NCBI RefSeq assembly: GCF_010725885.1
Contig: NZ_AP022600.1
Span: 1,736,001-1,800,000, forward strand
DNA: 64,000 nucleotides
Source: Mycolicibacterium tokaiense
GTDB lineage: Bacteria > Actinomycetota > Actinomycetes > Mycobacteriales > Mycobacteriaceae
Direction: 5' to 3'
The notes under the pieces were generated by a model. That model had not been told where the DNA came from. It saw nothing but the letters and a program-made list of their open reading frames with translations, and made no database searches. The position numbers and the translations under genes were made by a program. Shown one piece after another: positions 51,280 to 60,238 of the stretch (its first letter is position 1; every line of letters begins with the position of its first letter).

Positions 51280-51334
51280 AGAGAGGATAGCCTGCCGCAC
51301 CGGCGGTGACGAGGTGGTTGCCTACACTCCCGGT

Positions 51335-51946
51335 ATGCCGCTCACGCTCGACCCGGATGACCGGCCCCACGCGGAGCAGCTGATCAAGAAATCACGGTTC
51401 GTCGCGCGGCTGCGGCAGGTGACCGACGAGCGGGGAGTGGCGGACCTGATCGCCGAGGCGCGCACACAGGAGCGCGGCGCCGGGCACCACTGCTTCGCCT
51501 ACATCCTCGAGGCCCACGTGCGTACCGAGCGCAGCAGCGACGACGGGGAACCCGGCGGCACGGCGGGTGCACCCATGCTGGCGGTGCTGCACGCCCGCGA
51601 GCTGGTCAACGTCGCCGCCGTGGTCTCCCGGCACTTCGGCGGCGTCAAACTCGGCACCGGTGGCCTGGTCCGCGCCTACGCCGGAACCGTCTCGGCGGCA
51701 CTGGATTCCGCCGTGCTGCGACCCAGGATCCGGTGCGAGCGCTACCGGCTCGAGGTGGACCACGCCGACGCCGGCCGGCTGGAGGCCGAGTTGCGGGGCC
51801 GGGGCTTCGAGGTGGCGGACGTGACCTATGCACAGCGGGCGGCCTTGACCGTCGTCGCCGACGGGCCCGCCCGGCTCGAGGCGGCTGTGGCGGCGCTGAC
51901 CGCGGGCAGCGGGCAGTTGGTTCACCTCGGCCATACCTGGCGATGA
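51335..51946 (+). CDS. YigZ/IMPACT family protein
   Basis: 203 residues from ATG 51335, 6 nt after TACACT (51323-51328), consistent with a leaderless transcript. Signature motifs are IKKSRFVARL, a DDGEPGGTAGAPML segment and RHFGGVKLGTGGLVRAYAG. A C-terminal DUF1949 domain follows. Homologues are linked to translation control and proline peptides, but the activity is unsettled. Confidence 0.9.
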   Translation: MPLTLDPDDRPHAEQLIKKSRFVARLRQVTDERGVADLIAEARTQERGAGHHCFAYILEAHVRTERSSDDGEPGGTAGAPMLAVLHARELVNVAAVVSRHFGGVKLGTGGLVRAYAGTVSAALDSAVLRPRIRCERYRLEVDHADAGRLEAELRGRGFEVADVTYAQRAALTVVADGPARLEAAVAALTAGSGQLVHLGHTWR

Positions 51947-51968
51947 CGGGTTTGGTTCACTGGACCCC

Positions 51969-52937
51969 ATGCGTGCCATACAGATTGCCCGACTGGACGG
52001 ACCCGAGGCCGCCGAGGTGGTCGAGATCGACGAGCCTGCCGCCGACGGTGTGGTGATCGAGGTGCACGCGGCCGGAGTGGCATTCCCAGATGCCCTGCAG
52101 TCGCGTGGGCTCTACCAGTACAAGCCCGAACTTCCCTACACCCCGGGCGGCGAGATCGCCGGGGTGGTCCGCAGCGCTCCCGCCGGGGCACACGTGTCGG
52201 CGGGGGACCGGGTGGCCGGGCTGACCATGCTGTGCGGCGGCATGGCCGAGGTGGTCACCCTGCCCGCCGAACGCGTCTTCGCCCTGCCCGACGCGGTGTC
52301 CTTCGAGGCCGGTGCCGGGCTGCTGTTCAACGATCTGACGGTGTTGTTCGCCTTGCGCGAGCGCGGGCGCCTGGCCGCCGGGGAGACCGTGCTGGTGCAC
52401 GGGGCGGCCGGCGGCATCGGCACCTCGACCCTGCGGCTGGCCCCCGCGCTGGGTGCCGGGCGCACCATCGCCGTGGTCAGCACCGAGGCCAAGAAAGAGA
52501 TCGCCCGCACCGCCGGGGCCACCGACGTCGTGCTGGCCGACGGGTTCAAAGACGCGGTCAAAGAGCTCACCGGCGGCCGCGGTGTGGACATCGTGCTGGA
52601 TCCGGTGGGCGGTGACCGCGTGACCGACTCGCTGCGCTCGCTGGCGCCGGGCGGGCGGCTCCTGGTGGTCGGCTTCACCGGGGGAGACATTCCCACCATC
52701 AAGACAAACCGGTTGCTGCTCAACAACGTCGACGCCGTCGGCGTCGGCTGGGGTGCCTGGACCATGACCCACCCGGGTTATGTAGCCCAGCAGTGGGCCG
52801 AGCTCGCACCGCTGCTGGCATCGGGCGCGGTCACCGCCCCCGAGCCGGAGATCTACCCGCTGGAGCGTGCCGGCGAGGCCATCGCTGCGCTGGAAAACCG
52901 CACCGCGAAGGGCAAAGTGGTGGTCCGGCTGCGGTAG
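51969..52937 (+). CDS. Zinc-independent NADPH:quinone oxidoreductase (MDR family)
   Basis: 322 residues from ATG 51969. N-terminal GroES-like domain with VHAAGVAFPDALQSRG and TPGGEIAGVV; the Rossmann fold has VLVHGAAGGIGTSTL and LVVGFTGGDIPTI. No zinc-binding cysteines are present, so it belongs to the quinone reductase/zeta-crystallin branch. It begins 22 nt after the YigZ gene and may be co-transcribed with it. Substrate unknown. Confidence 0.85.
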   Translation: MRAIQIARLDGPEAAEVVEIDEPAADGVVIEVHAAGVAFPDALQSRGLYQYKPELPYTPGGEIAGVVRSAPAGAHVSAGDRVAGLTMLCGGMAEVVTLPAERVFALPDAVSFEAGAGLLFNDLTVLFALRERGRLAAGETVLVHGAAGGIGTSTLRLAPALGAGRTIAVVSTEAKKEIARTAGATDVVLADGFKDAVKELTGGRGVDIVLDPVGGDRVTDSLRSLAPGGRLLVVGFTGGDIPTIKTNRLLLNNVDAVGVGWGAWTMTHPGYVAQQWAELAPLLASGAVTAPEPEIYPLERAGEAIAALENRTAKGKVVVRLR

Positions 52938-52945
52938 CCGCCTGC

Positions 52946-54346
52946 TCAGCCCAGCCCGGAGTCGGTGATCAGCATCGTGCCGTCGGCCGGTTCGATCTCG
53001 AACCAGCGTGTCTCCGAACTGGTCCGGCCGTTGGACAGGGTGTAGGTCAGCTGGGCGGAGACGCTGGTGGCGTCGCGGGGAGACACCGCGCCGACGCTCA
53101 CCGCATCGATCGATCGCCAGAACCGCTGGTACTCCCGCATGCCGCCGGTCTGGGCCTGATAGCCGGACGACAGCATCTGCCAGGCATCGTCGGTGTCCTC
53201 CGGCAACAGGCCGTAGTACTCGGTGACCACGTCCCGCATCGCGTCGAACTCCGAGGTCTCGGTGGTGGCCGTCGTCGTCGTCGACGACGACGCGGTGGAG
53301 CCGGCGACCGGCGGGATGGTGACCGGCGCGGCGGTCTGTTCGGGCCCGGAGTTGGCGTCGATGACCAATGCCACCAGCACCGCCACGGCCACCGCCGCGG
53401 CAATCACCAAGGGCCACAGCAGGGCCGGGGGCTTCGTCGTGCGCGCCCGCGGTGGCGTCGGTGCCACCGCCGGCGGCGTCACCAGCGCCCTGGTGCCGCG
53501 GTGGCCGTGCTGCAGATGCGCACGCAGGGCATGCACGAAGTCCTCACACCGGCTGTAGCGGTCGCCCGGATACTTCGACAGCGCCACGGCGAACGGAACG
53601 TCGAGTGCCGCCAGATCGGGGCGCACCGCGGCCAGCGAGGGCGGCGGCGCGGTGAGGTGCTGGCTCATCACCACCGCCGGGCTGGGATCGTCGAACGGCG
53701 CCCGGCCGGTGAGCAGCTCGAATGTGGTTGCGGCCAGGGAATACTGGTCGGTGCGGCCGTCCAGCGGTTGGTTGCGCAACTGTTCGGGCGAGGCGTAGTG
53801 CACCGTGCCCAGGGCCATGTTGGTGCGGGTGAGCTGGGTGGATTCGGCCATCGACCGCGCAATGCCAAAGTCTGCCAGCAGGATTCGGCGTTTGCCCGCC
53901 ACCGGGTTGCCCAGCAGGATATTGCCGGGTTTGACGTCGCGGTGCAGCAGCCCGCGGGCATGTGCGTAGTCCAACGCCTCGGCGATGCCGGTGGCGATCT
54001 CGATGACGTCACCCACCGGGAGTCCGCCGGGATGGAACTCATGGACCAGCCGGCCGGCGTCGGTGCCGTCGATGAAGTCCATCGCGATCCAGAGCTGGCC
54101 GCGGTACTCGCCACGATCGTGCACCCCGACGATGTGGGGGTGGAACAACGACGACGCCAGGTCGGCTTCCCGGATGAACCGGTCCCGGAAGTCGCTGTCG
54201 CCGGACATGTGCGCGGGCAGCACTTTGAGCGCGTCCTGCCTGGGCAGACGCGGATGCTGGGCCAGGTAGATCTCGCCCATGCCGCCGGAACCGATCATCT
54301 TCAAGATCCGGTACCCGGCAAACTGTTCGCCGCCGGTCAGCGGCAT
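52946..54346 (-). CDS. Receptor-type Ser/Thr protein kinase with extracellular NTF2-like domain
   Basis: 466 residues from ATG 54346; the frame is open further but lies in the divergent spacer. The kinase domain (about 8-270) has [29 protein letters not shown] and the GTVHYASPEQL segment after a threonine-rich activation loop. One span (LLWPLVIAAAVAVAVLVALVI) and a Ser/Thr-rich linker lead to about 110 extracellular residues resembling an NTF2-like/SnoaL fold. It resembles PknF-type kinases; signal and targets unknown. Convergent with the quinone reductase. Confidence 0.88.
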   Translation of the reverse strand: MPLTGGEQFAGYRILKMIGSGGMGEIYLAQHPRLPRQDALKVLPAHMSGDSDFRDRFIREADLASSLFHPHIVGVHDRGEYRGQLWIAMDFIDGTDAGRLVHEFHPGGLPVGDVIEIATGIAEALDYAHARGLLHRDVKPGNILLGNPVAGKRRILLADFGIARSMAESTQLTRTNMALGTVHYASPEQLRNQPLDGRTDQYSLAATTFELLTGRAPFDDPSPAVVMSQHLTAPPPSLAAVRPDLAALDVPFAVALSKYPGDRYSRCEDFVHALRAHLQHGHRGTRALVTPPAVAPTPPRARTTKPPALLWPLVIAAAVAVAVLVALVIDANSGPEQTAAPVTIPPVAGSTASSSTTTTATTETSEFDAMRDVVTEYYGLLPEDTDDAWQMLSSGYQAQTGGMREYQRFWRSIDAVSVGAVSPRDATSVSAQLTYTLSNGRTSSETRWFEIEPADGTMLITDSGLG

Positions 54347-54436
54347 CGACGGCCCCCCAGCAAACCTGCGGTGACGGTGTGCATCGGTTTCCTCCTCCCT
54401 GCACGATAGCGAGGACGCTGCGCGAGAATCATTTCC

Positions 54437-54868
54437 GTGACGTCCCCCACGTTCGATCCCCACGCACTGCTGGCGCAGAGTTCCCTCGGCGTGCTGGCCA
54501 CCATCAAGGCCGACGGGCTGCCGCAGCTCTCGCCCGTGACCCCCTTCTACGACCCGGATGAGCGCGTCGTCTACGTCTCGATGAGCGCACGACGGGCCAA
54601 GACGGCCAACCTGCGCCGCGACCCGAGGGCCGCCCTGGAGGTGACCCGCGCCGACGGGTGGGCCTGGGCGACCGCCGAGGGCACCGTCACCCTCAGCACA
54701 CCCGGCAGCGATCCGCACTCACCCGAGGTGGACGTGCTGGTGGAGCACTACCGACGATTCGCCGGTGAGCATCCCGACTGGGACGAATACCGGGCGGTGG
54801 TGGTGGGCGAACAACGGGTGCTGATGGCGTTGGCGGTGCAGCGGGTCTACGGGCAGGCGCTGAAGTAG
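54437..54868 (+). CDS. PPOX-class F420-dependent oxidoreductase
   Basis: 143 residues from GTG 54437. Split beta-barrel of the pyridoxamine-oxidase-like family with LATIKADGLPQLSPVTPFYD, SARRAKTANLRRDPRAALEV and a C-terminal RVYG strand. Mycobacterial members bind F420 or flavin. Divergent from the kinase gene. Substrate unknown. Confidence 0.85.
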   Translation: MTSPTFDPHALLAQSSLGVLATIKADGLPQLSPVTPFYDPDERVVYVSMSARRAKTANLRRDPRAALEVTRADGWAWATAEGTVTLSTPGSDPHSPEVDVLVEHYRRFAGEHPDWDEYRAVVVGEQRVLMALAVQRVYGQALK

Positions 54869-54946
54869 GTAGGCCCTGTCGGTGCGCTGTGCGAAGGTCT
54901 GCACTGCCTAGGATCACTAGACCGACTCCACGACAGGACCCAGCAC

Positions 54947-56056
54947 ATGCCACCCCGCGCCGCACGCTCCCGCACGGCAGCCCACCCGCTGCGGGTGGTC
55001 GGTGGCACCCGGGCCCCGTTCACCCTGCACCGCGGCGATGCGCGCGAGGCGTACGCCGGCTGGCCCGCGCCGGACACCATCATCAGTGACGGCGCCTACG
55101 GGGTGCGCGGATTCCACGGCGACACAATCGATTCCGACGGGCTGATCAGCTGGTACGACGAGCACATCACGGCGTGGACGCAGGCGTCACACCCGGGGAC
55201 CACACTGTGGTTCTGGGGTACCGAGGTGGGCTGGGCCACCGTGCACGGCGAACTGAACCGCCGCGGCTGGGACTACGTGCAGACCGTGGTCTGGGACAAG
55301 GGTCTGTCGCACATCGCGGGCAACGTCAACGGAAAGACCATCCGGCAGTACCCCGTGGTCACCGAGGTCTGCGCGCTCTACCAGCGGCGCTTCGAGGTGC
55401 CCGTCGAGGGGGAGGTGCTGGGGGTGCAGGACTGGCTGCGCCACGAGTGGATGCGCTCCGGTCTGCCGCTCTACCTCTCCAACGAGGCCTGCGGCGTGCG
55501 TAATGCCGCCACCCGCAAATACCTCACCCGCGACTGGCTGTGGTACTTCCCGCCGGGTCTCATGGTGGCCAGGATGGCCGCCTACTGCAACCAGCACGGC
55601 TTCGAGTCGGGCCGGCCGTACTTCTCCCTCGACGGGTCGGCGTCGGTGACGGCCGAACAGTGGGATGCCATGCGCTACCCGTGGACGCACACCCATGGCC
55701 TCACCAATGTCTGGCGCCGCGGTCCACTGCATGACGGTGAGCGGCTCAAGGGGTCGATGCGCCGTTCGGCTCCGCGGGTCTACAAGCCCACGCGGGCATC
55801 ATCGACTCATCTGAACCAGAAGCCGCTGGAGTTCATGGAGCGCCTGGTGCACGCGGTCACCCGCGAAGGTGACGTGGTGTGGGAACCGTTCGGGGGCCTG
55901 GCCTCGGCCTCGGTGGCCGCCGTCGCGCTGGGCCGCAGAGCTTTTGTCGCCGAACGTGATCCGCACTTCGCCGAGATCGCCCACGAGCGGCTCTCCGATG
56001 CCGTGGCCAACCGGCACATCGCCGCGGAGACCGACGCCATCGAGGGCTCGGAATGA
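54947..56056 (+). CDS. Site-specific DNA methyltransferase (amino-MTase, beta-type order), putative RM modification subunit
   Basis: 369 residues from ATG 54947. The catalytic motif IV is IISDGAYG at 45-52 (an unusual form of D/S-P-P-Y), the HLNQKPLEF motif X is at 288-296, and the SAM-binding motif I EPFGGLASAS is at 313-322. Order IV, then X and I, is that of N6-adenine or N4-cytosine enzymes. About 200 residues between them should read the target. Its stop overlaps the next start (ATGA), tying it to a putative endonuclease. The recognition site cannot be read from sequence. Confidence 0.8.
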   Translation: MPPRAARSRTAAHPLRVVGGTRAPFTLHRGDAREAYAGWPAPDTIISDGAYGVRGFHGDTIDSDGLISWYDEHITAWTQASHPGTTLWFWGTEVGWATVHGELNRRGWDYVQTVVWDKGLSHIAGNVNGKTIRQYPVVTEVCALYQRRFEVPVEGEVLGVQDWLRHEWMRSGLPLYLSNEACGVRNAATRKYLTRDWLWYFPPGLMVARMAAYCNQHGFESGRPYFSLDGSASVTAEQWDAMRYPWTHTHGLTNVWRRGPLHDGERLKGSMRRSAPRVYKPTRASSTHLNQKPLEFMERLVHAVTREGDVVWEPFGGLASASVAAVALGRRAFVAERDPHFAEIAHERLSDAVANRHIAAETDAIEGSE

Positions 56057-57021
56057 CCCTGTTCGGCGGCTACAACGCGCCCACCCCGCCGGTGCGCGAC
56101 GAGCCCGACCCGGCAACCCCGCGCGGCACCCTGGTCGGCGACGTCCGCGACGCGCTGGCGGCCCTGCCGGTGCACTTCAGCTCGCAGACCTTCATCGAGG
56201 GGCTGGAGGCCGGCGATCTGTTCTCGCTGAACTCGATGCTGGGCGGCAGCATCGAGATCCAGGTGGTGGAGACGCTGAACCGGTTGCGCGCGGTGTGGGA
56301 TCCCGACGGGGCGTGGGCCGAGTACAAGTTCGTCCGCTCGGCGCAGACGTTCCCGGATGTCCGGCTGGTCACCAACAACGCCACCCTGATCGCCGCCGGT
56401 CACGGCGTGGCGATGGGCATCGAGCTCAAGGGGTGGTACCTGCTGAGCCGCGAGGCCGAACCGTCGTTCCGCTACGCCGTGAACCGCGAGGTGTGCGACG
56501 TGCACGATCTGCTGGTGGTGGTGCCCTGGCATCTGAAGAACGTGCTGTCCGGGCATCCCGTGGTCTACCGGCCGTTTGTCGAATCCGCCCGTCACGCCGC
56601 CGACATGCGCAACCACTACTGGTCGGTGGGACGGCGCGCCAAGGATGCGCTGAGCGGACACGAGAAGAGCGACGACTACTACGCGATCACCCCGCCGCCG
56701 GACCCGAGACCGTATCCGCTGCCCAAGACCAACATCACCGACAAGGCCAAGCAGGACTCGGGCGGCAACTTCGGCCGGGTGGCGCGCGCCGAGGGCCTGA
56801 TCGACGGCTACGTCACCGAGATCCTGGCCGAGCGGGTGGCCGGCATCGAAGCCGGCCACTGGGTCCGGTTCTTCAAGACCTACGCCGAGTCGGCCGAGCG
56901 GGAAGAGTTGAACGCCAAGATCATCCGGCAGATCGCCCGCTACCGGCAGACCCAGCGGCTGGACACCGACGAACTGGAGTCGCTGCTGCGGGAGTGGGTC
57001 AACCGGCTGCCGGACTACTGA
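56053..57021 (+). CDS. Putative PD-(D/E)XK restriction endonuclease partner of the methyltransferase
   Basis: 322 residues, translationally coupled to the methyltransferase. A possible nuclease core is P101-D102 followed 22 residues later by E124-L125-K126 in GVAMGIELKGWYLL. A later VPWHLKNVLSG segment and a basic KTNITDKAKQD region could contact DNA. I associate this layout loosely with ScaI-like endonucleases, but that is recollection and not shown. The coupling to a methyltransferase is the strongest evidence. No controller (C) protein is seen nearby. Confidence 0.6.
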   Translation: MTLFGGYNAPTPPVRDEPDPATPRGTLVGDVRDALAALPVHFSSQTFIEGLEAGDLFSLNSMLGGSIEIQVVETLNRLRAVWDPDGAWAEYKFVRSAQTFPDVRLVTNNATLIAAGHGVAMGIELKGWYLLSREAEPSFRYAVNREVCDVHDLLVVVPWHLKNVLSGHPVVYRPFVESARHAADMRNHYWSVGRRAKDALSGHEKSDDYYAITPPPDPRPYPLPKTNITDKAKQDSGGNFGRVARAEGLIDGYVTEILAERVAGIEAGHWVRFFKTYAESAEREELNAKIIRQIARYRQTQRLDTDELESLLREWVNRLPDY

Positions 57022-57022
57022 G

Positions 57023-57841
57023 TCAGCGCGGCTCCGGCCCCGTCACCGCCGGCCGTGCCGGATCGTTCGACCACTCCGACCACGACCCGGGATACAGCGT
57101 GGCGTCGATGCCGGCGAGGGCCAGCGCGGCGATCTGGTGGGTGGCCGTCACGCCGGAACCGCAGTACACCGTCACCGGTGTCGCTCCCACCGTCCCGAAG
57201 CGGGCCTGCAGCTCGGCCACGGGCCGGAAGGTGCCCTCGGCGGTCAGGTTGTCGGTGGTGGGCATCGACACCGCACCGGGGATGTGCCCGGCGCGGGGAT
57301 CCAGGGGTTCCTCGTCACCGCGGTAGCGGGCCGCGGCCCGGGCGTCGAGCAGCACCCCGGCGCCCGCGGCCACGTCGTCGGCGGTGGCCGTCGGCAGGCC
57401 GGTCAGTTCGGTGATCGTCACGTCACCGGCGTCGGGCACCACCTCGCCGGTGGCGGTGGGCAGGCCGGCGCGCTGCCAGGCCGCCCACCCGCCGTCGAGC
57501 AACCGCACGTCGGCCACGCCGCCTGCTCGCAGCAGCCACCACGCGCGCGCAGCGGCCTGCCCGCCCCAGTCGTCGTAGACCACCACGGTGTCCCCGGCGC
57601 AGATCCCCCAGCGGCGCGCGGCTTCCTGCAGCGCCGCAGCACCCGGGAGGGGATGGCGACCCCGGCCGGTCACCGAGTGATCGGACAGTTCGGTGTCCAT
57701 ATCCACGAAGACCGCGCCCGGGATGTGCCCGGCCAGATAGTCGTCGCGGCCGTCGGGTGCCATCACCTTCCAGCGGACGTCGAGCACGCGGACCTCCGAA
57801 AGCTGCTCGGCCAGTTCGGTTACCGAGATCAGGACATCCAC
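57023..57841 (-). CDS. Two-domain rhodanese-type sulfurtransferase (SseA-like)
   Basis: 272 residues. The first rhodanese domain (1-about 130) lacks a catalytic cysteine; the second has the active-site loop VYCGSGVTATHQ. Other family marks are AGHIPGAVFVDMD and LDGGWAAWQ. It transfers sulfane sulfur from thiosulfate or 3-mercaptopyruvate. Nine nt after the thioesterase gene on the same strand, so probably the last gene of the mimR operon. Confidence 0.88.
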   Translation of the reverse strand: MDVLISVTELAEQLSEVRVLDVRWKVMAPDGRDDYLAGHIPGAVFVDMDTELSDHSVTGRGRHPLPGAAALQEAARRWGICAGDTVVVYDDWGGQAAARAWWLLRAGGVADVRLLDGGWAAWQRAGLPTATGEVVPDAGDVTITELTGLPTATADDVAAGAGVLLDARAAARYRGDEEPLDPRAGHIPGAVSMPTTDNLTAEGTFRPVAELQARFGTVGATPVTVYCGSGVTATHQIAALALAGIDATLYPGSWSEWSNDPARPAVTGPEPR

Positions 57842-57850
57842 GGGTGCCTC

Positions 57851-58678
57851 CTAGGTGGTATCGGTGCGGGGGTTGAACGCGTCCGGTGGCTGGGCCAGCG
57901 CGATCGCGACGGCCGTGCCGATGGGCCCGCTGGTGTCGAACACCGTGGTGGTGCCGGTGGCGATGCCCGCGGCGCTATGCTGGCTCATGGCGGCCAGTCC
58001 GATGTACTCGCCTTCGGGCAGTCGGCTCAGCGTCAGGGTGTAGTCGGCGTTGATGTGCCGAAGCCCGCCGGTGCCCCAGTGCGTCATCGGGCTGGTGACC
58101 TCACCGCACATCACCGCCCGCGTGAACGGCGTGACCTCCTCTCCGGCGACCAGCGGTCGCACCTGGCGGATCCAGGCGAACTTCTGGTGCTCGGCCTGCT
58201 GCCACTCGTGTGCGCCCAGGCCGGCCTCACCGGTTTCGGGGTGGGAACCGTAGGCCCGCAGGAACATCGGCGAACCGGGCGGCAGTTCTTCGGATTCCTC
58301 TGGTAGCGGCGGCATGCTCAGCTCCGGCGACCACACTCGGGTGTCGGGTTCCTCGGTGCGGCGCAGGAACACCGCGCTGGCCCGGGACACCACGGTGTCG
58401 CGCTGGATCAGCGTCACGTCGGCCACCTTGATACGCCTGCCCTCGCGGTGGACCGTCGTCTGCAGTCGCACCGGTTCCATGAAGGTGGGTCGCAGCAGAT
58501 CCACGGTCAGTCGGGCGGGCAGGAAGTCCGGGTCGCCGGCGTCACGCTCCACGCCCCAGCCCAGCAGGCCGCTGACGAGTTGGCCGCCGATGGTGGCGCC
58601 CCATGGGCCCTGGGCGGCTGCGGTCGGGACGAAGGTGTCGCCGTCGCTGGTGAAAAAAGCATCGGTCACCATCGTCAC
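57851..58678 (-). CDS. Thioesterase-family protein (double hot-dog)
   Basis: 275 residues from ATG 58678 (ATG 58672 is an alternative). It looks like a TesB-type double hot-dog: an N-terminal GPWGATIGGQLVSGLLGWGVE helix, LTVDLLRPTFMEPV strands, and a second half with GTGGLRHINADYTL and EYIGLAAMSQHSAAGIATG. It probably hydrolyses an acyl-CoA. Lies 16 nt after the acyl-CoA ligase gene on the same strand, so the two may act on one substrate. Confidence 0.82.
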   Translation of the reverse strand: MTMVTDAFFTSDGDTFVPTAAAQGPWGATIGGQLVSGLLGWGVERDAGDPDFLPARLTVDLLRPTFMEPVRLQTTVHREGRRIKVADVTLIQRDTVVSRASAVFLRRTEEPDTRVWSPELSMPPLPEESEELPPGSPMFLRAYGSHPETGEAGLGAHEWQQAEHQKFAWIRQVRPLVAGEEVTPFTRAVMCGEVTSPMTHWGTGGLRHINADYTLTLSRLPEGEYIGLAAMSQHSAAGIATGTTTVFDTSGPIGTAVAIALAQPPDAFNPRTDTT

Positions 58679-58694
58679 GATAGGTCACGCCCCC

Positions 58695-60224
58695 TCAGAC
58701 CCGGCCCCGCAGTTCCCGTTTGAGCAGCTTGCCGCTCTGGTTGCGGGGCAGCGAGTCCACGAACACCACCCGCTTGGGCACCTTGAACGAGGCGAGGACG
58801 TCCCGCACGTGCTCGACGATGACGTCCGGGCCGACGTCGGCGGCATCGTCGCGCAGCACCACCACCGCGGTCACCGCCTCGATCCACTTCTCGTCGGGAG
58901 TGCCGATCACCGCCACCTCGGCCACCGCCGGGTGGGTGTAGACGGCGTCCTCGATCTCGCGGGAGGCCACCAGGATGCCGCCGGTGTTGATGACGTCCTT
59001 GATGCGGTCGACGATGGTCAGGTAGCCCTGCTCGTCGCGGGTGGCCAGATCGCCGGAGTGAAACCAACCGTCCCGGAACGCCTCCGCCGTCGCCTCGGGG
59101 TTGTCCCAGTACCCGCAGCACAGTTGTGGAGACCGGTAGACCACTTCACCGGGCTGCCCGGCGGCGACGTCGGCACCGCTCTCGTCGACCACCCTGGCTT
59201 CGACGAACAACACGGCGGTGCCGCAGGACGCCGGCCGGTCGCGGTGCTCCTCGGGACGCAGCACGGTGGCCAGCGGGCCGATCTCGGACTGGCCGAAGCA
59301 GTTGTAGAAGCCGATGTCCGGGTAGCGGCTGCGCAGCCGCTCGAGCACCGTGACCGGCATGATCGACGCACCGTACTGCGCCTTGGTCAGCGAGGACAGG
59401 TCGAAGGACTCCAGGTCGTCGCGGCCGGCCAGCGGCACCCAGACGGTGGGGGCCAGGAACAGTGACCCAATGCGCCGGTCCTGGATGCAGTGCAGGATCT
59501 CGGTGATGTCGGGCTTCTCGATCAGGTGCACGGTGGCCCCGATCGACAGGTAGGGCAGCATGAAGACGTGCATGCCGGCCGAGTGATAGAGCGGCATCGC
59601 CACCAAGGGATTGTCATCGCGGTCGAAATCCAGTGCGTCGATGCAGGATATGTATTCGTAGACCAACGCCTCGTGGGTCATCATCGCCCCCTTGGGACGT
59701 GAGGTGGTGCCCGAGGTGTAGAGCAGCTGCGCCAGGTCACCGGCATCCGCCGCCGACGACATCTCGGGTACCGCACCGATGGCGGCGACCTCGGCCAGTG
59801 ACCCCGCGCCGTCGCGCAGCGTGACGACGTGCTCCACTGCGGCGGCCGTCGAGAAGTCCTGGGCCAGAACAGGATCCACGAGCGCCGCCCGCGCGCCCGA
59901 CTGCGAGATCAGATAGCTGAGCTCGTCGTTCTTGAGGGCGAAGTTGACGGGCACGTGCACCAGACCCGCACGGGCACAAGCCAGGAATCCGATGACGTAG
60001 GCGTCGGAGTTCAGCCCGTAGGCCGCCACCCGGTCACCCGGCCGCAACCCGAGCGACAGCAGGTGTGCCGCAGCGCGGGACACCCCGTCGTCGAGCTCGC
60101 GGTAGGTCCACCTGCGCTGAGCGAATTGCAGTGCGGTCCGCGCGGGCGTGCGCGCCGCCGAGCGGCGCAGCATCCCGTCGATGGTGTGGCGGCGTGACAG
60201 CATGATCGGGGCGTCGTTGCTCAC
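58695..60224 (-). CDS. Acyl-CoA synthetase (AMP-forming, FadD-type)
   Basis: 509 residues from GTG 60224; ATG 60203 is an alternative. The ANL superfamily motifs are LLYTSGTTSRPKGAMMTH (P-loop), YNCFGQSEIGP (A5), DGWFHSGDLA and the hinge DRIKDVINTGG. The C-terminal catalytic lysine is in NQSGKLLKRELRG. It activates a carboxylic acid to its CoA thioester; chain length unknown. It follows mimR by 14 nt, suggesting a role downstream of the monooxygenase. Confidence 0.9.
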   Translation of the reverse strand: MSNDAPIMLSRRHTIDGMLRRSAARTPARTALQFAQRRWTYRELDDGVSRAAAHLLSLGLRPGDRVAAYGLNSDAYVIGFLACARAGLVHVPVNFALKNDELSYLISQSGARAALVDPVLAQDFSTAAAVEHVVTLRDGAGSLAEVAAIGAVPEMSSAADAGDLAQLLYTSGTTSRPKGAMMTHEALVYEYISCIDALDFDRDDNPLVAMPLYHSAGMHVFMLPYLSIGATVHLIEKPDITEILHCIQDRRIGSLFLAPTVWVPLAGRDDLESFDLSSLTKAQYGASIMPVTVLERLRSRYPDIGFYNCFGQSEIGPLATVLRPEEHRDRPASCGTAVLFVEARVVDESGADVAAGQPGEVVYRSPQLCCGYWDNPEATAEAFRDGWFHSGDLATRDEQGYLTIVDRIKDVINTGGILVASREIEDAVYTHPAVAEVAVIGTPDEKWIEAVTAVVVLRDDAADVGPDVIVEHVRDVLASFKVPKRVVFVDSLPRNQSGKLLKRELRGRV

Positions 60225-60238
60225 CCTGGCCACCCTAG

